Assembly (NCBI RefSeq): GCF_028453695.1
Contig: NC_135781.1
Location: 22,877,640 to 22,941,639 of the forward strand
Source of the DNA: Augochlora pura
Taxonomy: Eukaryota; Arthropoda; Insecta; Hymenoptera; Halictidae
Direction: 5' to 3'
Length of the DNA: 64,000 nt
Shown here: positions 12,546 through 24,970 of the stretch, piece after piece
Layout: each line of letters begins with the position of its first letter
Position numbering within the stretch: the stretch's first letter is position 1
Notes under the pieces: generated by a model
The model's database searches: none
What the model was told of the DNA's origin: nothing
Seen by the model: the letters and a program-made list of their open reading frames with translations, nothing else
Made by a program: the position numbers and the translations under genes

Positions 12546-15301
12546 ATAATAACTGCGTTCTCCAAAAAATAAAAAATTACTAGTAACAACAATTTAAAAA
12601 AAAAAAACATGCGAAAATGTCTAATTACACCAAGAACGATTTTTGCTAACCCCACACAATTTCCCACAAGAATTTCTGGAGCGAGATCAATGGGATCAAA
12701 AAGAAGGAGACCAAAAACAGAGTGGAAACTGGTGGATCAAAGGGAGCGGAACGAGTCCACGACGACAAATGATATTTCTGGTTGTTGCGCGGCCCGGGCC
12801 GGTTCTACAAGGGTTACAAAATGTGTACTCGTGTTGTTGTTACGTCGCGGAGAGATGTGCAGAGTGAAGGGTACCATAAAGATACCTAAGATTTCCATGA
12901 AACAGAGTTCCTCGTTATCTCCGACAAGGCCGCCGCGGGGCATCTCTCGATCTCCCGTGATAAATTGCGCACGAACGCACGTGCGTGCAGGATGAAGCGC
13001 ATTCCAAGTGCGTCGCCGCACACCCACACGATCGAGTCGCGTCGAAAAAATCGCGGCTGTATCCGCTGATGGGACCGACTACGCTACTCTCCTCGAGTTC
13101 CACGTAACCGATACTAATATACATTTAATTGCATTGTAATTAAACAAAGCGATCAGCTCGGCACGAAGACATTAGAGACGCTGTTTGATGTCTTCTATCT
13201 CTGTGCAGTAGATGATCTAATCACCTTGAGTGTAAACTGAAGGACACTCGATCGTGCCTATTTACACTTCATTCATGATTAACATGTACAAGATGTTCAC
13301 GATTTTAGGATGACTGGCGATGTAATTTCGAAGTGCAGTAATCTCTCGATGAGCGATGCAATTTCGACTCTGCCGAGTTCCAATCGTCACGATTATTTCA
13401 GAGTTTATTCCGGTCCAGTAAATAACTTAATTGAGAAAAGATATTTTGTGTTATTACCGACCATTTTACAAATAACTTGCACCACGCTGATATCGCTGAT
13501 AACTAGATAACATTTCGTCATACAAATTTCGATCGCGGATGCAATAGTTTTTGCGTCGTCGCAGTTCAAGTACTTTCGATCCTAATCTATCCTGCGTTTG
13601 CCTTGAATAAAAATTCACGGAACAGGCAAGTACCCGCGCGTTTCTAAGCGCATCCAGCTCGTGGCGGTCCTTGAAAAATGTATTTTAATTACACGTGCAA
13701 TCGACTCGAGCGCAACTTCCTCTCAATCAGAACGAGTTCATCAATTTTTTCCGCGCGAGCGGGGCCGTTCCGCTGCAACTCACTTTCATCGAGGATGCAA
13801 CAACACGTCGTGTCGGAATCAAATTGCGAACGCACGCCCACGAGACCGTTCCGCGGCGCGCTTTGCCGTCACGTGTATACATATAAAAGGCTGAAAGCTC
13901 GTTGTCCCGAGTTGACAAGCACGCTCGTAGGCAGCCCCGGACCCGGATTGAAAATCGTAGGTAGCGCGACGCGGCCGCTCGATACACACGCCGAAAGATA
14001 CCAAAATAAAACGGAGCCCGAGCTCTTCGAGGGTTCTCCTCTCGATGGGACGCGCGTGGGTGTCGCCATTCAATTCAATTCGAATAAAACACATTGTGCC
14101 GGAGCTTTTTGTTTCGACGTGGAAAAATCGGCGAGATTATAGGGCGGGCGCGGTTCATTTGTTGATCGGGAACGATTGTTAACGCGGTCCACCGCTGTGT
14201 TACAACGCAGAAATAGTACTGCAGAACGTCGGGGTAAATTTAGTTCAACTGTTCGCTGTACCGTGCATCTTATGCGGTTCACAGTACGATCATGAATTGT
14301 GGTTGGAAACTGACGCAATGTACGGCTATGATATTGATTTTAAACAATTAAACGTTAATAGTACGTACGTGTTATTGTCCTGAGTAAATGGAGTAATATA
14401 CATTGTTATATTACGTGACGACAAAAATATAACTAAGTATGGTTGGAATTGTACATAATTTTGTACAAGATGGTTATGGTGCCATACTTGCCAGCATTTG
14501 TCTTGCGAATAGTAAATATTAGAAAACAATGGCAAAGTAAAATGTTATACTGTTTCTTGCATTATTGTATTAGAAATGAAGTTGCTCTTCAATTAATATT
14601 TATTTTTTTTTAAGTGGAAGCGTTCCAGAGAATTTAAAGTCAATTTTGTTTCTCAAAGTATGATACTATACTTTTTCATCAAAATATGGAAGAATATCGA
14701 ATTCTAAGTAAAAGTGTATTAACCTTTATTAGTCCTAAACTTAATAGTAATTTCACTTTATTTCTCGAAAATTTTCTTCGCGTAATATCAAGTTGGAGAT
14801 TTGACTTATCATAGGACAACAATGCTTACGTGACGAAAGTTGAAAATAAACTTTTAAGAAACAAATTGAAATTACTCATTAGGTATTAAGTATAGGCTAC
14901 TTTCTCTCTCAAAATTCTAAAACAAAATCGACCTTCAAATATCCGAGACGCCTCCACCTATAAGAAAGTATAAATGCACCACATAATTTATTTAAATCGT
15001 GCAACTGTTGTATGTAAAATTTGTTTCGTACGACGCATATTTTGGAAGTTATAGGAGGTGCTCGAGTAGCGTGGACCTCCCTGTACACTGAATAATAAAG
15101 CATCGTACGCAAGTCACATGCGATGCATGCACCTGGTCGCACACGTCTGACGCCAACAGAAAATATCATCTGCGTGCGGACGTTGCGTCTAATCGCAACC
15201 GGCGAACGCATGCGATCAACCGTTCGCGTCCGACAATTATAAGAAATCCTAGCTTAATGCGCGGTAAACATTTGTCGCGTGGATCATAATCTAATTTCGC
15301 C

Positions 15302-15346
<45 letters not shown>

Positions 15347-16326
15347 CGGGCAAGGCGGCCTGGAAGCGCGTTCTTCAGACGGACAGGGATCATCAGTATT
15401 CTTATTCCCGGGCCCGGCGATCGTGCTTGCCGGATTTATGTCAGCGGGAGTCGCATAACTGAAAGCGGCGCCGCTATAAATGCAAACGTCGTATCGCCGG
15501 CAGCATCGATGCCGTTCATGCGGCAGCTGAGGGAGAGAGACTCGGATGCCTGCGCGGACTCCTTGCCTCCGAGAACTCCTCCGAGAGAAACAAAGTGGCA
15601 CCGAGGAGTAGCAAAGTAGCAGAGAGTAGTGCCGTCGCGTATTTAATCTACGTGCGCCGCATTTTGCCAGGTTCCGTAGGCAGCCCAGAGCCGAGAGGGA
15701 CTATCATAGTAGGCGTAGCACACCGGCTCGCCGATGCCATATGTGTCTGTCTGTTGTCGACGGTTTCGCAACGTCCTCGTCGCCGGGTCGCTAACTTCGA
15801 GGATCTCGCGGCCGATCGTATCAATCATGCAACCGTGCTCATTGTGCAACTAGCCGTGCAAACGGATCTACTCGCTACTCACTTCTCCGGCGAGGAGCTC
15901 GTTTCGGCGCGTTCGAATCCCCGACATCGTTCGACTTTTTTTCTTTTCCTTCTTCCGCGGGCTCGCGCTGGTGTCTTCATTATTCATACGATCCCCCCTA
16001 ATGGCGATTTAATTTCGACCAGTTACCGCGACCCCATCCGTCTTTTCATCCTACTCGTGTAGCTTTTAATGTACTTTCGTCCGTTTTCTTACGCGCGTTT
16101 CCTTTCCTCGCTTTTTGTGGTACTTGTTGTGCAGGGAGAACAGTTGGCGTGTTTTAATGTGAAGTGATTCGGGGATTGAAATCGCGTGGAAATTAAGTGA
16201 TCCTGTTAAAGGGAGTGATCTAATGAATATGTTTAGAAAATTGCTGCGTTCGAGGGGAATCATAACCTTGTACGCACTATGAACGCATGTACACCCCTGT
16301 TCATAAGTATGTAATCGGTTCCTTCA
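12546..16326. other. Gene-free stretch with GC islands at 12650-13110, 13660-14330, 15350-16060
   Basis: Three CpG-rich islands are separated by AT-rich DNA. The island at 13660-14330 contains a consensus-like TATAAAAGG at 13883. The one at 15350-16060 contains TATAAATG at 15474. Overlapping frames of up to about 155 codons (13678-14142 and 15595-16062, plus strand) have no recognisable product and compete with frames in other phases. No gene is called. Confidence 0.4.
15302..15347. repeat. (GA)n microsatellite
   Basis: About 46 bp of nearly pure GA with one GAAAG interruption, at the edge of a GC-rich island. GA-repeats are binding substrate for GAGA-type factors in insects, but no function can be read from this site alone. 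Confidence 0.95.
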
Positions 16327-16577
16327 TTAATCCATAGCACTGTTATTCCTTTCACGCTGCGTTAATTAGCATTTATTCGTTCTTAAAACTTTCTTTAATA
16401 GGACTAGACAATTTTTATTTCCAGTATCGTCTTTATTTACTTTCGTTTCTGTACTTTGATAACAGAAGAATTGAATTTGATTTCGATTTGAAATAAATTA
16501 ATAATATTCATATCTACTGGATCATGCATGAAATATTTATCACGAGGCTGACTCGTTATTATAGTGCAAGGGGTTAA
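16327..16577 (-). mobile_element. F2 MITE copy, inverted (TTAA, piggyBac-type)
   Basis: Length 251 bp, bounded by TTAA at 16327 and 16574. Read on the minus strand it begins TTAACCCCTTGCACTATAAT then AACGAG, matching the left ends of copies at 18499, 23920 and 56293. The interior follows copy 18499 throughout (shared words include AGACAATTTTTrTTTCC and GAAATwAA). The near-palindrome ACGAGGCTGACTCGT lies at 16542-16556. No coding capacity. This copy lies 1.9 kb from the F2 copy at 18499 in the opposite orientation. Confidence 0.8.
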
Positions 16578-18498
16578 GATAGTCATGTAAAGACAGTTTT
16601 GATATCATTAATGAATATTATTATGATTTTTGTATATACTGTATTTAAATATTGCACCCATGGGCATCCAGTGTAAGCACGGGGGAACGTTATTTGAATA
16701 AACTATAGCGGTGTGTACTATAGTTGCACATATTCATATTGGCGAGATTAGCACGAAAATAATATTTCGAATAATAGAATGTCATAGAATGGCATCTATC
16801 ATTGCTAATTTTTTATATATTGTAGAAAATTGTTGTTCCAATATTGTTATTTCAATTGTATATGTATGCCATTGATATTATACTAACCAAAATCATTTTT
16901 CGATACTTATTTGATGTGCAGGTAACGGCTTTTCCTTTTTAATAAACTTCAACGTGACCTTTCAAAATGTTTTCACGTTCTTAAACATATAGTTAATGAA
17001 AATTTGTAATCGCACTCGACATTCATAATCGGGAACGATAGTAACATTGGTCGAGATTGCAAGTAATCAATCAGTTTCGCGTCAGTAAGGAAATTAATCA
17101 TCTACACTGACATTTGTGAAAACACGCAGAAATGAAATGTCGGTACAAACCAAGAAGAAATAATATAGAAAATCGTCAAAACAAAGAACAGAAGTAACCA
17201 GGAAAATTACGATGCAATCTTTATGTTATCGTATGGTCGCAATTATTATAGTTTCTATTTCAGTTCAAACTAATAAATATTTTGATTATATTATTATCGG
17301 CAATTATATTATTATTATCCCGAAACATTACCTGTTGCAAATCGAAATCACTGTGGTTAAATAATATTAGACAACTAATTAACATGTTAATATTAACCCT
17401 TTCATCGTAAATGTAACAGTTAACGTGAAAACGTATTCCAAAGTCAACATGTTACCTTCTACCCTGATCTGCCCTATTTGCAAAATGCCAGCTCACTAAA
17501 TTCCTTTAAATTAATTCCGAAACATTGCAAACAAAATCCGCATTTACATCAGAACACCCCTTCGAATGTTTCGTCAACTCCGAAACAGAAATTTAATATA
17601 GTAACATATCAATGTAATATTAAAAATAAAAACTGTAATATTAAAATTACACCATCAAAATTTCGAGAGCCTCGATCGCCTATAACGTATAAATCTGTGA
17701 CTAAATCGCGATCGCTCGATTCGTGCCATATTGGAATCATTAACTGACCATCTTCACCCCCAAATGCTGGAGCTCGGTTTCATTAACTATTCATTATATC
17801 GTGTCCGATTCGAGCAGAGTCTCCTTACCGCTGGTTCGCAGGTCGCTCAGGCTAGGTTGATCCTGGTGTGTTCGGTTAGTAACTCAATCCTCGCCGAGTA
17901 AGGCTTTTCCGGTGTTGACTGGCAGCGCGTCGGTTTATTTGCTTAGGAGCTCGTTAGAGCTAATCCACGTCTATTTACGCCGATCGATAAGCGATCGAAC
18001 GATAACTACCGGTGTCGCCGATATACCCCGAACACCTTCTCCGGGACGAGAACAGAAAATCGTTTCTCCGCGAGAGACGACTGAATGGGAACAGTATTTT
18101 CGCAACGCGGACAGGATTCCGGGATGTCACTGTCCCAGCGTCGACCCTCGTAACAACGCTCTCGAGCTTCGAGCGAGCCAACTCTTCTTCGAACCCGCTT
18201 CCAGCCGACTCTTAGCTCCTTGAAATCTTGCAACGCGTTTCTACTCGCAATTATTTCACTCCGAGCGGACAAGGTACGATCGAAACGTTCGCAAATCTGC
18301 GCTGAAAACCGTCCCCTCGAGAGATCCCAACGATCGCCGTCGCGGACGAACGTAGCGATGCATTCTCTGTTGATAACGTCCAGTGGATTCGAAACACTTT
18401 GATTTCTTGAAATCTTGCAGGACACTTGTAATTCGGACTGTATCGACAAGATACAATTAAAGAGCGATTATTTTACAGTAGACTTAGTCAAGATACGA
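16578..18498. other. Gene-free stretch; GC island at 17760-18460
   Basis: AT-rich to about 17760. An 89-codon plus-strand frame at 17478-17747 is rich in N, K, S and T, as expected of AT-rich DNA, and is unrecognised. The following 700 bp is CpG-rich with overlapping frames on both strands. TTAACCCTTTC at 17394 could be an orphan end of a TTAA element, but I found no partner end. Confidence 0.4.
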
Positions 18499-18749
18499 TT
18501 AACCCCTTCCAGTACAATAACGAGTCAGACTTGTGATGAAGATTTTATGCAAGCACTACTAAATATGAATATTTTTAATTTCTTCTACATCGAAGTAAAA
18601 ACAAATTTTTCTGTTATCAACGTATAGGAACGAAGGTAAATAAAGATAATACAGGAAACAAAAATTGTCTGGTCCTATTAGGAAAATTATTAAGTACGAA
18701 TAAGTGCTAATCGTCACTGCATGTAAGCAGCGATGGTGCAAGGGGTTAA
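18499..18749 (+). mobile_element. F2 MITE copy (TTAA, piggyBac-type)
   Basis: Length 251 bp with TTAA at both edges. It begins TTAACCCCTTCCAGTACAAT and ends GTGCAAGGGGTTAA. The near-palindrome ACGAGTCAGACTTGT lies at 18520-18534, just inside the left end. The interior aligns with the inverted copy at 16327 and with 23920 and 56293. No open frame fits a transposase. Confidence 0.82.
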
Positions 18750-21700
18750 AAGGCTCGTAAATCTTCAATACAGAAGATTGAAATGACTTCTAAAGCAGCC
18801 TAAAGTTATGCGATTTTAGGGTAAAGCATTTTCTGTTGATCACAAAAATATATCGATTCGAAAATATTGAAACAAATCGCAATTACTTCACTTCGCACCA
18901 AATCGACAACGATGCAATTGAAACATCATCACCTTCACTAAAGCGAGTCCAACACGAGACAGAGCAACACATAACTCACGACATACTATCCATAGAATCT
19001 GAGTAGACGGAGTCTTTTCAACCAGCAATTTCGACGACACAATTGGAAAAGTTTTAGTCCACAATTCACAGGAACAAATTCGCGGCACGAAAGCAGGATA
19101 TTCGGGACGCTCCGACAGGAAACTGATCGAGCCCTTGATCTTGGAGCCCGCGTTCCACCTGGGCAACCTGCGAAGGGGTTGCAAAGGGACCGCCCTTGGG
19201 GTTTTTAGCGGGCCCTCCGCAGTAGAACCTGCGCCGAACCCCCCCTCTCGAAAAATCGAAACGCAGTCGATGCCCATTCAGCCTGTCCCAGTGCACTCGA
19301 TCGGTGATCTATTGATCCCCACTCGACCTCGCGGAGCCAAGGGCACGCGCGATCCAATATTTCATTGACGAATTGAAAGAGTCGAGTCGCGGCGGGCTCG
19401 TTCTCTGTTTACTCGCCGGTTCGATTGTCGTCGCGACCCCTATTGTCGGGGCCGAGCAGAATGGAGGCGGAGAGGGGGCTTGAAAAGTTAACGCGCGTCC
19501 CCGAAAATCAAAGTCTGCGGCCTGCCGAGCGATACGCAGGTACTAAACCGATTTGCGGAAGTGCCGTTTTTTAACCCCCTTTTCTCTGTGTTCTCCTCGG
19601 ACTGCTGCTCCTCCGCTTTTGAACGCGACGCGCCTCTTTGTACGCCCGCCCCCCTCCCCCCTTCCGCAAAGTGTATTCAAGAACGGATTTGTAGGCTTGG
19701 TCGCGATCAACGGGGCGCGATCTAATGGTCCATGATCGATTACCGGGCATCGATTGCGGTAATGGATATAATGACGACGCAATATTACCGTGTAACGATA
19801 GTAATCGGCGATCACGCCGAGATGTCTTTAAAGGTCCCTTCTGCTGGCCCCGAGATCGATACGCGTTCTCCGCCGATGTAATCGCGAGCTTTCTGTCTAG
19901 TTTCAGCCGCAGGAAACGAGAGATTATTCTCGGTATAATAGTCGGTTTGTCTCGGTTTGAAACACACCGTAAGTGGTTCCGTGCGCGATGTGGTTCAAAA
20001 GGGGGGCGCTGACGGCCGCGCGCGCAAAGAAAAATTGAAAAACCCTTCGAACCGACCCGACGCGGGTCGCTTTTATCGCTGCACCCGCGCGACCTGTGTG
20101 CCGCGTTTACCCACCACACGCCGCGATATATTCTCATAAACTGAACGTGGCGGTCCACCGCGTGACGATGATTAATACTGCAAACAAACCAGAGAACGTT
20201 TGCAATCCTTGCAAAGTTACCGCTATCTCCGTTTGCTTAACAATCAACCGTTGCTGCGGTTTTGTCTAACAAATCATGGTCGTTGCTCTACTCTTCGATT
20301 TTTAATTTTTGGAAAACAAAACATTGATAGCTTCTCTTGCATTGACTCGATCGAGTTGTTATTTCATTGACATTGCGGTAAATACCCAGTAAAAAGTGCG
20401 TTGAATATATTCATAATTACACGGCGAATTTTATGCCATTTTATATCTTAAATGATCGTGTAATATTTCTCGTTAGCTTGCTCTAAGAAAGGCGATTTTG
20501 GAAATAAAAAACAAATACATATAGAAAATTGAAAATCCATAGCCTTATAACTAATATATCATGAAGTTAATTTTTAAAACAAATTTATTAATTCTGTTGA
20601 CTATGATATCTTTGAAGCAGGAAAAATCTCGTGAGCGGTCGTGTAAGTCTTACTAAATATTAAAATAAGTCAGATTGATGAGGAATTAATAATATTTGAC
20701 ATACCCTCATCCGTAGAAGATGCTTTCTAAAAGCTAAAATTAGCGAGGTAAAATCGTGCATACGAGATAACAACTATAATTGCATCCTTTCTTTTCAATA
20801 TTTCAAGGCAGTTGTGTTTGCATCGTACAATGTATGGCGAATATGAATCTATCATAAACCAGGTTTCATAAATGCATTTATACGAATGTGCAATTCTAAT
20901 AAACTAGCAATAATAAAAATATTTATCTCGTTGCAGAGAGAAACAGTTCCCAGCCCGAGAACATACCCACCCCATGGTCACCGATACGTTCTCATCCGGT
21001 GAGCCTGAGAAAAATCAGCAGGGCTTATCGACGCGTGACGCAGCCTCTTTCGGCATGCAAATGAAGAGGAAAAGGTTCGCGACAGATCCCGGGGTGTTCC
21101 TAACGAACAAGGTGCCGACGAGGAACACATCGGGGTGGCGGAGGGGGGGAGAAAAAGGAAGAAGTTATTGCGTAACCCGTCGCCGGGGAGGACGGCGGCG
21201 CGGCTCGGGCGACCGTTTTCTTTTTTCAACGACACCGCGGTGCATAAAAAAGCCGGCGCTAATTATGCGAGAACATATACCTGGCCCGTGAGACATTAAT
21301 GCTAAAGTTGCGGCATTATGCGCGTGACAGCCCCGGTACACGTTAGGGACAATGTTCCAGGGAGGTGGGTTAGCGGTTGTGTGTATACGCGGTACCTGAA
21401 GTGCGGGAATGTCACAGACAATGCGGAGCGTTAGAATACGCAGAAAATTCTGTTTCCGGCTGTCAGGCATCAACGTCGTTATGGTTCGTTAGTTCCTGCA
21501 TTTATATTAATCACGAGCCGCCGCCCGCCCGGCGGGGATGCACACACGTCCGACCGGCCATGTTTCTACCCGGCGTGACCCCCCTCCTCCCCCTCTCTCT
21601 CCTCCTCCTCCTCCTCGTCTCTCTGTCTCCGCGCACCCGCTTGCTTATCTCTAAACATCTAAACAGTGATTCGTTGAGAGATTTATCATCTTCCACTGTC

Positions 21701-22373
21701 GTGGAAACCACCGGGCGCAGTACCGTTAATGGGTTTCTCAATGGCCGTGTAGTCATAAACTGCCCAGCGGATACCGTACGTACATGGGCCGAACTTTAGA
21801 CCCTGCAGCTTCCATTTATTGTCGATAAATTTGTCCCTCGTGCATATTTTTTGAATAATTCTTTTGGCTCGAGTGATTTTACACGCGAGCCATTATCCGA
21901 GATTACTGACGTTGTCTTTCTGGTTTTATGGACTTCGGATATTCTCCAGTGAAATCCTAGTTTAACCCGTCAGCGGCCGACGGGTTTATGTTTTTTTTTA
22001 CACAAAATGAAACAATGTTGCCTGAAATTATTTCGAAGATTGCTGAGTGTTGTAGTATCGAACAGCAGGTAAGCCAATTGCAATACAGATTAATATTAGT
22101 AGGAGAAATCTTTCACAAATTCAAGATACTGCGAAAAGTGTGATGTCTGATTGTGTACAGATAATTCCTCCGAAATCTATCGTGTAGAGCTTCATTTTTA
22201 AGGTGAGTTATTTGCCTCGGACTGCAGAGTATAGTTGAGATATTAATCGCTCCAATTAAATACTTTATTGAAGCGGATTCTTAACGTTTCACTTCGTGCC
22301 GCTTCAGTTTCTATTTGCTATCACCAGTCATTTCCATCAAAGCATCTTGCTATTTGGAAATTATTCTCAGATG
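18750..22373. other. Gene-free stretch with GC islands at 19080-20160 and 20940-21800
   Basis: The islands are CpG-rich with short C-runs. The 195-codon minus-strand frame at 19571-20158 overlaps a 95-codon plus-strand frame at 19725 and has no recognised domain. AT-rich DNA at 20160-20930 holds nothing I can name. At 21963-21986 AACCCGTC and GACGGGTT form a hairpin. Confidence 0.4.
21580..21630. repeat. (CCT)n/(CT)n pyrimidine tract
   Basis: Runs of CCTCC, CTCTCT and (CTC)n over about 50 bp inside a GC-rich island. Nearly pure pyrimidine on the plus strand. Confidence 0.8.
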
Positions 22374-23070
22374 AAATCCTAATTTAGTTGCTCCTAGATA
22401 TAGATTATCGTTATACTTCTTTCACAAACTGATTTTCCATTGATTTTAAGTCATCTTTGCAAAAAATTCTAATTCAGTCACTCTTATATGTACGATTTCG
22501 ATGAACCTAAATTCTTGACTTCTCGCTTCCGATTATTTAATTTTCATTTACTATCATTAGACTTCTCTCACAAAACCAATTTTTTATTCATTTTAAATAA
22601 TTCCCAGGTAGAGTCCTAATTTAGTCAATTAAGTTTCACAATATTCAATTAGAAGAGTATTCATTTAATGTTGTAATCTTCAATTTGTGTTCATTATTAC
22701 TAAACTTTTTCTCCAACTAGTTCACTAATAATGTTAAATGATTCTAAGGTTAAAAAATCCTAGTTTAGTTAATTTTCTTGGAGATACACCCCCGGAGTCA
22801 CAATACTTAATAACAAAAGCATCCGTTTAATGTTAGAATCATCAACTGTTATATCACTTTTTAACAAATTAATTTACTGTTAATCTGAAATCATCCTCAC
22901 AAAAAAAATACTACTTCAGTTAATCTTCTTGAAGGTACCCCTCAATGTCATAATACTCAACCACAGGAATATTCGTTGCAGCATTATGTTATAATATGTT
23001 ACAACGTTAGAATCCTTAAATGAATCTTCACAAATTAATGTAATGACATTAAACAATTTATAGATACAAA
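22374..23070 (+). repeat. Degenerate tandem array, period about 145 bp
   Basis: Two markers repeat in step. The first is a CCTAATTTAGT-like word near 22378, 22468, 22615, 22759 and 22910. The second is a CACAAA or AACAAATT word followed by an ATT-rich segment near 22419, 22562, 22705, 22856 and 23026. Most spacings are 143-151 bp. A further AAATCCTAGTTTAA at about 21952 suggests that the array once began earlier. The units are heavily diverged, so this is an old array. No coding function is apparent. Confidence 0.65.
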
Positions 23071-23737
23071 AATGGCAATTTAATCAATTCCATATCCGTG
23101 TTTTATTAAACTCGAATGTCGCACAATGCAATTACAAAAGTATCCTTCCAGTTTTCGACCCTTTAGCTTCCATTGTTAGCCACCATGCGTGCACGTCAAA
23201 TTAATCTTCCTCTTAATTGTAAATAATTAAGTTTTCGTCCACGAAATCATCAATCTACTACGTAGTTTAGTAATACGATCAGATACGTTTTCGGTGGTAT
23301 CTTGATTAGTTTCTTTGCGTTCGTTCATTGAAACCATTCCTTCATTTCGTGACTCTTAATGAAGACGTAAGGGGTTGGAGGATGCGCGTCAATGTCATGA
23401 CGCGGCGTGAAACGAGCCTAATTACGCATCGGTGCATCGTACTGTTGTAATTGGAACGCGCAACAGCCCCGTGACAATGCAACTGCATTATCATCGCAAA
23501 ATCAGTCTGATCGTGACGCCAGACGACGCGTCTCCTCTCTTTGGCCCTTTGGTAAGCAACCGGCACGCAATGATGTCCAAGCGTGCAAGTCACCGGCGTC
23601 GCGAGCCACGATTATCCTTCTCCGAAACGGACGAAGATGACCGAAATGCGGAATTAAATCGGTCGTTGCATTATCATCCTTCCTGTTTATTAGCGCGTAT
23701 CTGTTACGCTAGCTCGCTCAGAAAGTCCAAAATGGCA

Positions 23738-23781
23738 TTCACTGATACCGTTCCCATAATTCACTGATACCGTTCCCATAA
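23738..23781 (+). repeat. Perfect 22-bp tandem duplication
   Basis: The 22-bp word starting TTCACTGATACCG and ending TTCCCATAA occurs twice with no spacer (23738-23759 and 23760-23781). It is recent, since no base differs. Confidence 0.95.
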
Positions 23782-23919
23782 TGCGGTTAAGCTACACCTT
23801 AATATCTGAATTACGTTAATGCTCCCCAGTTTAAAATTACATTGATAAATTTATTATCAGTTGCATAGAAAAACACATTTAAGGGGCAATGTACGATAAG
23901 ATGTTAGATTTTTAGACAA

Positions 23920-24149
23920 TTAACCCCTTACACTATAATAACGAGTCAGACTCGTGATAAATATTCAATGCTAGATCTAATAAATGTGAATACTATTAAT
24001 TTCTTCTAAATCGAAATCAAATTGAATTTTTCTATTATCAAAATCTAGAACCGGAGCTAAAAAAAGACAATACAAGAAACAAAAATTATATGGTCCTATT
24101 AAGGAAACTATTAAGGACAAATGAAAGGAGTCGTAGTGCAAGGAGTTAA
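23920..24149 (+). mobile_element. F2 MITE copy (TTAA, piggyBac-type)
   Basis: Length 230 bp with TTAA at both edges. It begins TTAACCCCTTACACTATAAT and ends GTGCAAGGAGTTAA. The perfect odd palindrome ACGAGTCAGACTCGT lies at 23941-23955. It is about 20 bp shorter than other F2 copies because of an internal deletion near the right end. Otherwise it aligns with 18499 throughout. Confidence 0.82.
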
Positions 24150-24920
24150 ACTGTGGATGTTTATCGAAACAGCCATTTGATATTTTACTTTGTGAATACT
24201 GAAAAGCAGAGAAGTTTTCATTCGATGATGAAAAGATTTGTTATAGTAAAAATAAAAACGAGATAGTAATTTTGGTTAGTTTGTGGTATTTATAGAAGAT
24301 CCAATCTATACATTTATTTGTATACCTACAATTTCTAATGTGCATGTAACGTAAATACAAATAATATAATCTGAGTGACATTCATATAGTGAAAAATATA
24401 ATGTGGAGTAATAAAAGCACTTTTTAAAGGTAAATTTCTACTACAATTTCTCATTTTAATCAGCGTGTAAAGGATTAATATTCATCTCTTACATTTAGAA
24501 AGTGTCCAGATTTCATCTAAACGTATATATTTAATGAGTTTATTAATAACACGTAATTCATATGATAAGATTTTCAATATATCACTTACAAATCTGTGAA
24601 TATGACAGAGCTTTCTATTGACGTACAACTACTTATATAAACAATCATACATTATCCGCTTTACAAGTTTCGTTGAAGTGAGTCCATGTATTATGATAAT
24701 TGAACGCCTCGTCCTTCGCTCAGCTTTACCAAAAAGATAATAAGGGCTAGTAGAATGATTCGGAAATAGAATAAAAGAGCTGCTACAAGCAAACAAAGCG
24801 CGCGTATTATTTCTGCGGATCTGAAGTGGATCAGGGACCACGTGGAAAAAAGAGATACGATGCTGGTTCTGTTCCGGCACTTATCTTCCACGCATTTCCG
24901 TTGATGCGCGCGAGTAGCCA

Positions 24921-24970
24921 TTTTCTCTCTCACTCTCTCTCCCTCTCTTACTCCCTCTTTCTCTTTCTTT
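24921..24970. repeat. (CT)n pyrimidine tract
   Basis: About 50 bp of CT/CCT/CTTT with single interruptions, pyrimidine-rich on the plus strand. Confidence 0.85.

Noticed and set aside
15905..15930. tRNA B-box-like GTTCGAATCCC
   Set aside because: Flanking bases do not pair as a T-arm, and no acceptor stem or A-box is found at the right distance.
17478..17747. 89-codon N/K/S-rich frame
   Set aside because: Composition expected of AT-rich DNA; no domain and no clear splice or promoter context.
19571..20158. 195-codon minus-strand frame
   Set aside because: Lies in a GC/CpG-rich island where stop codons are scarce. It overlaps an opposing frame and has no recognisable domain.
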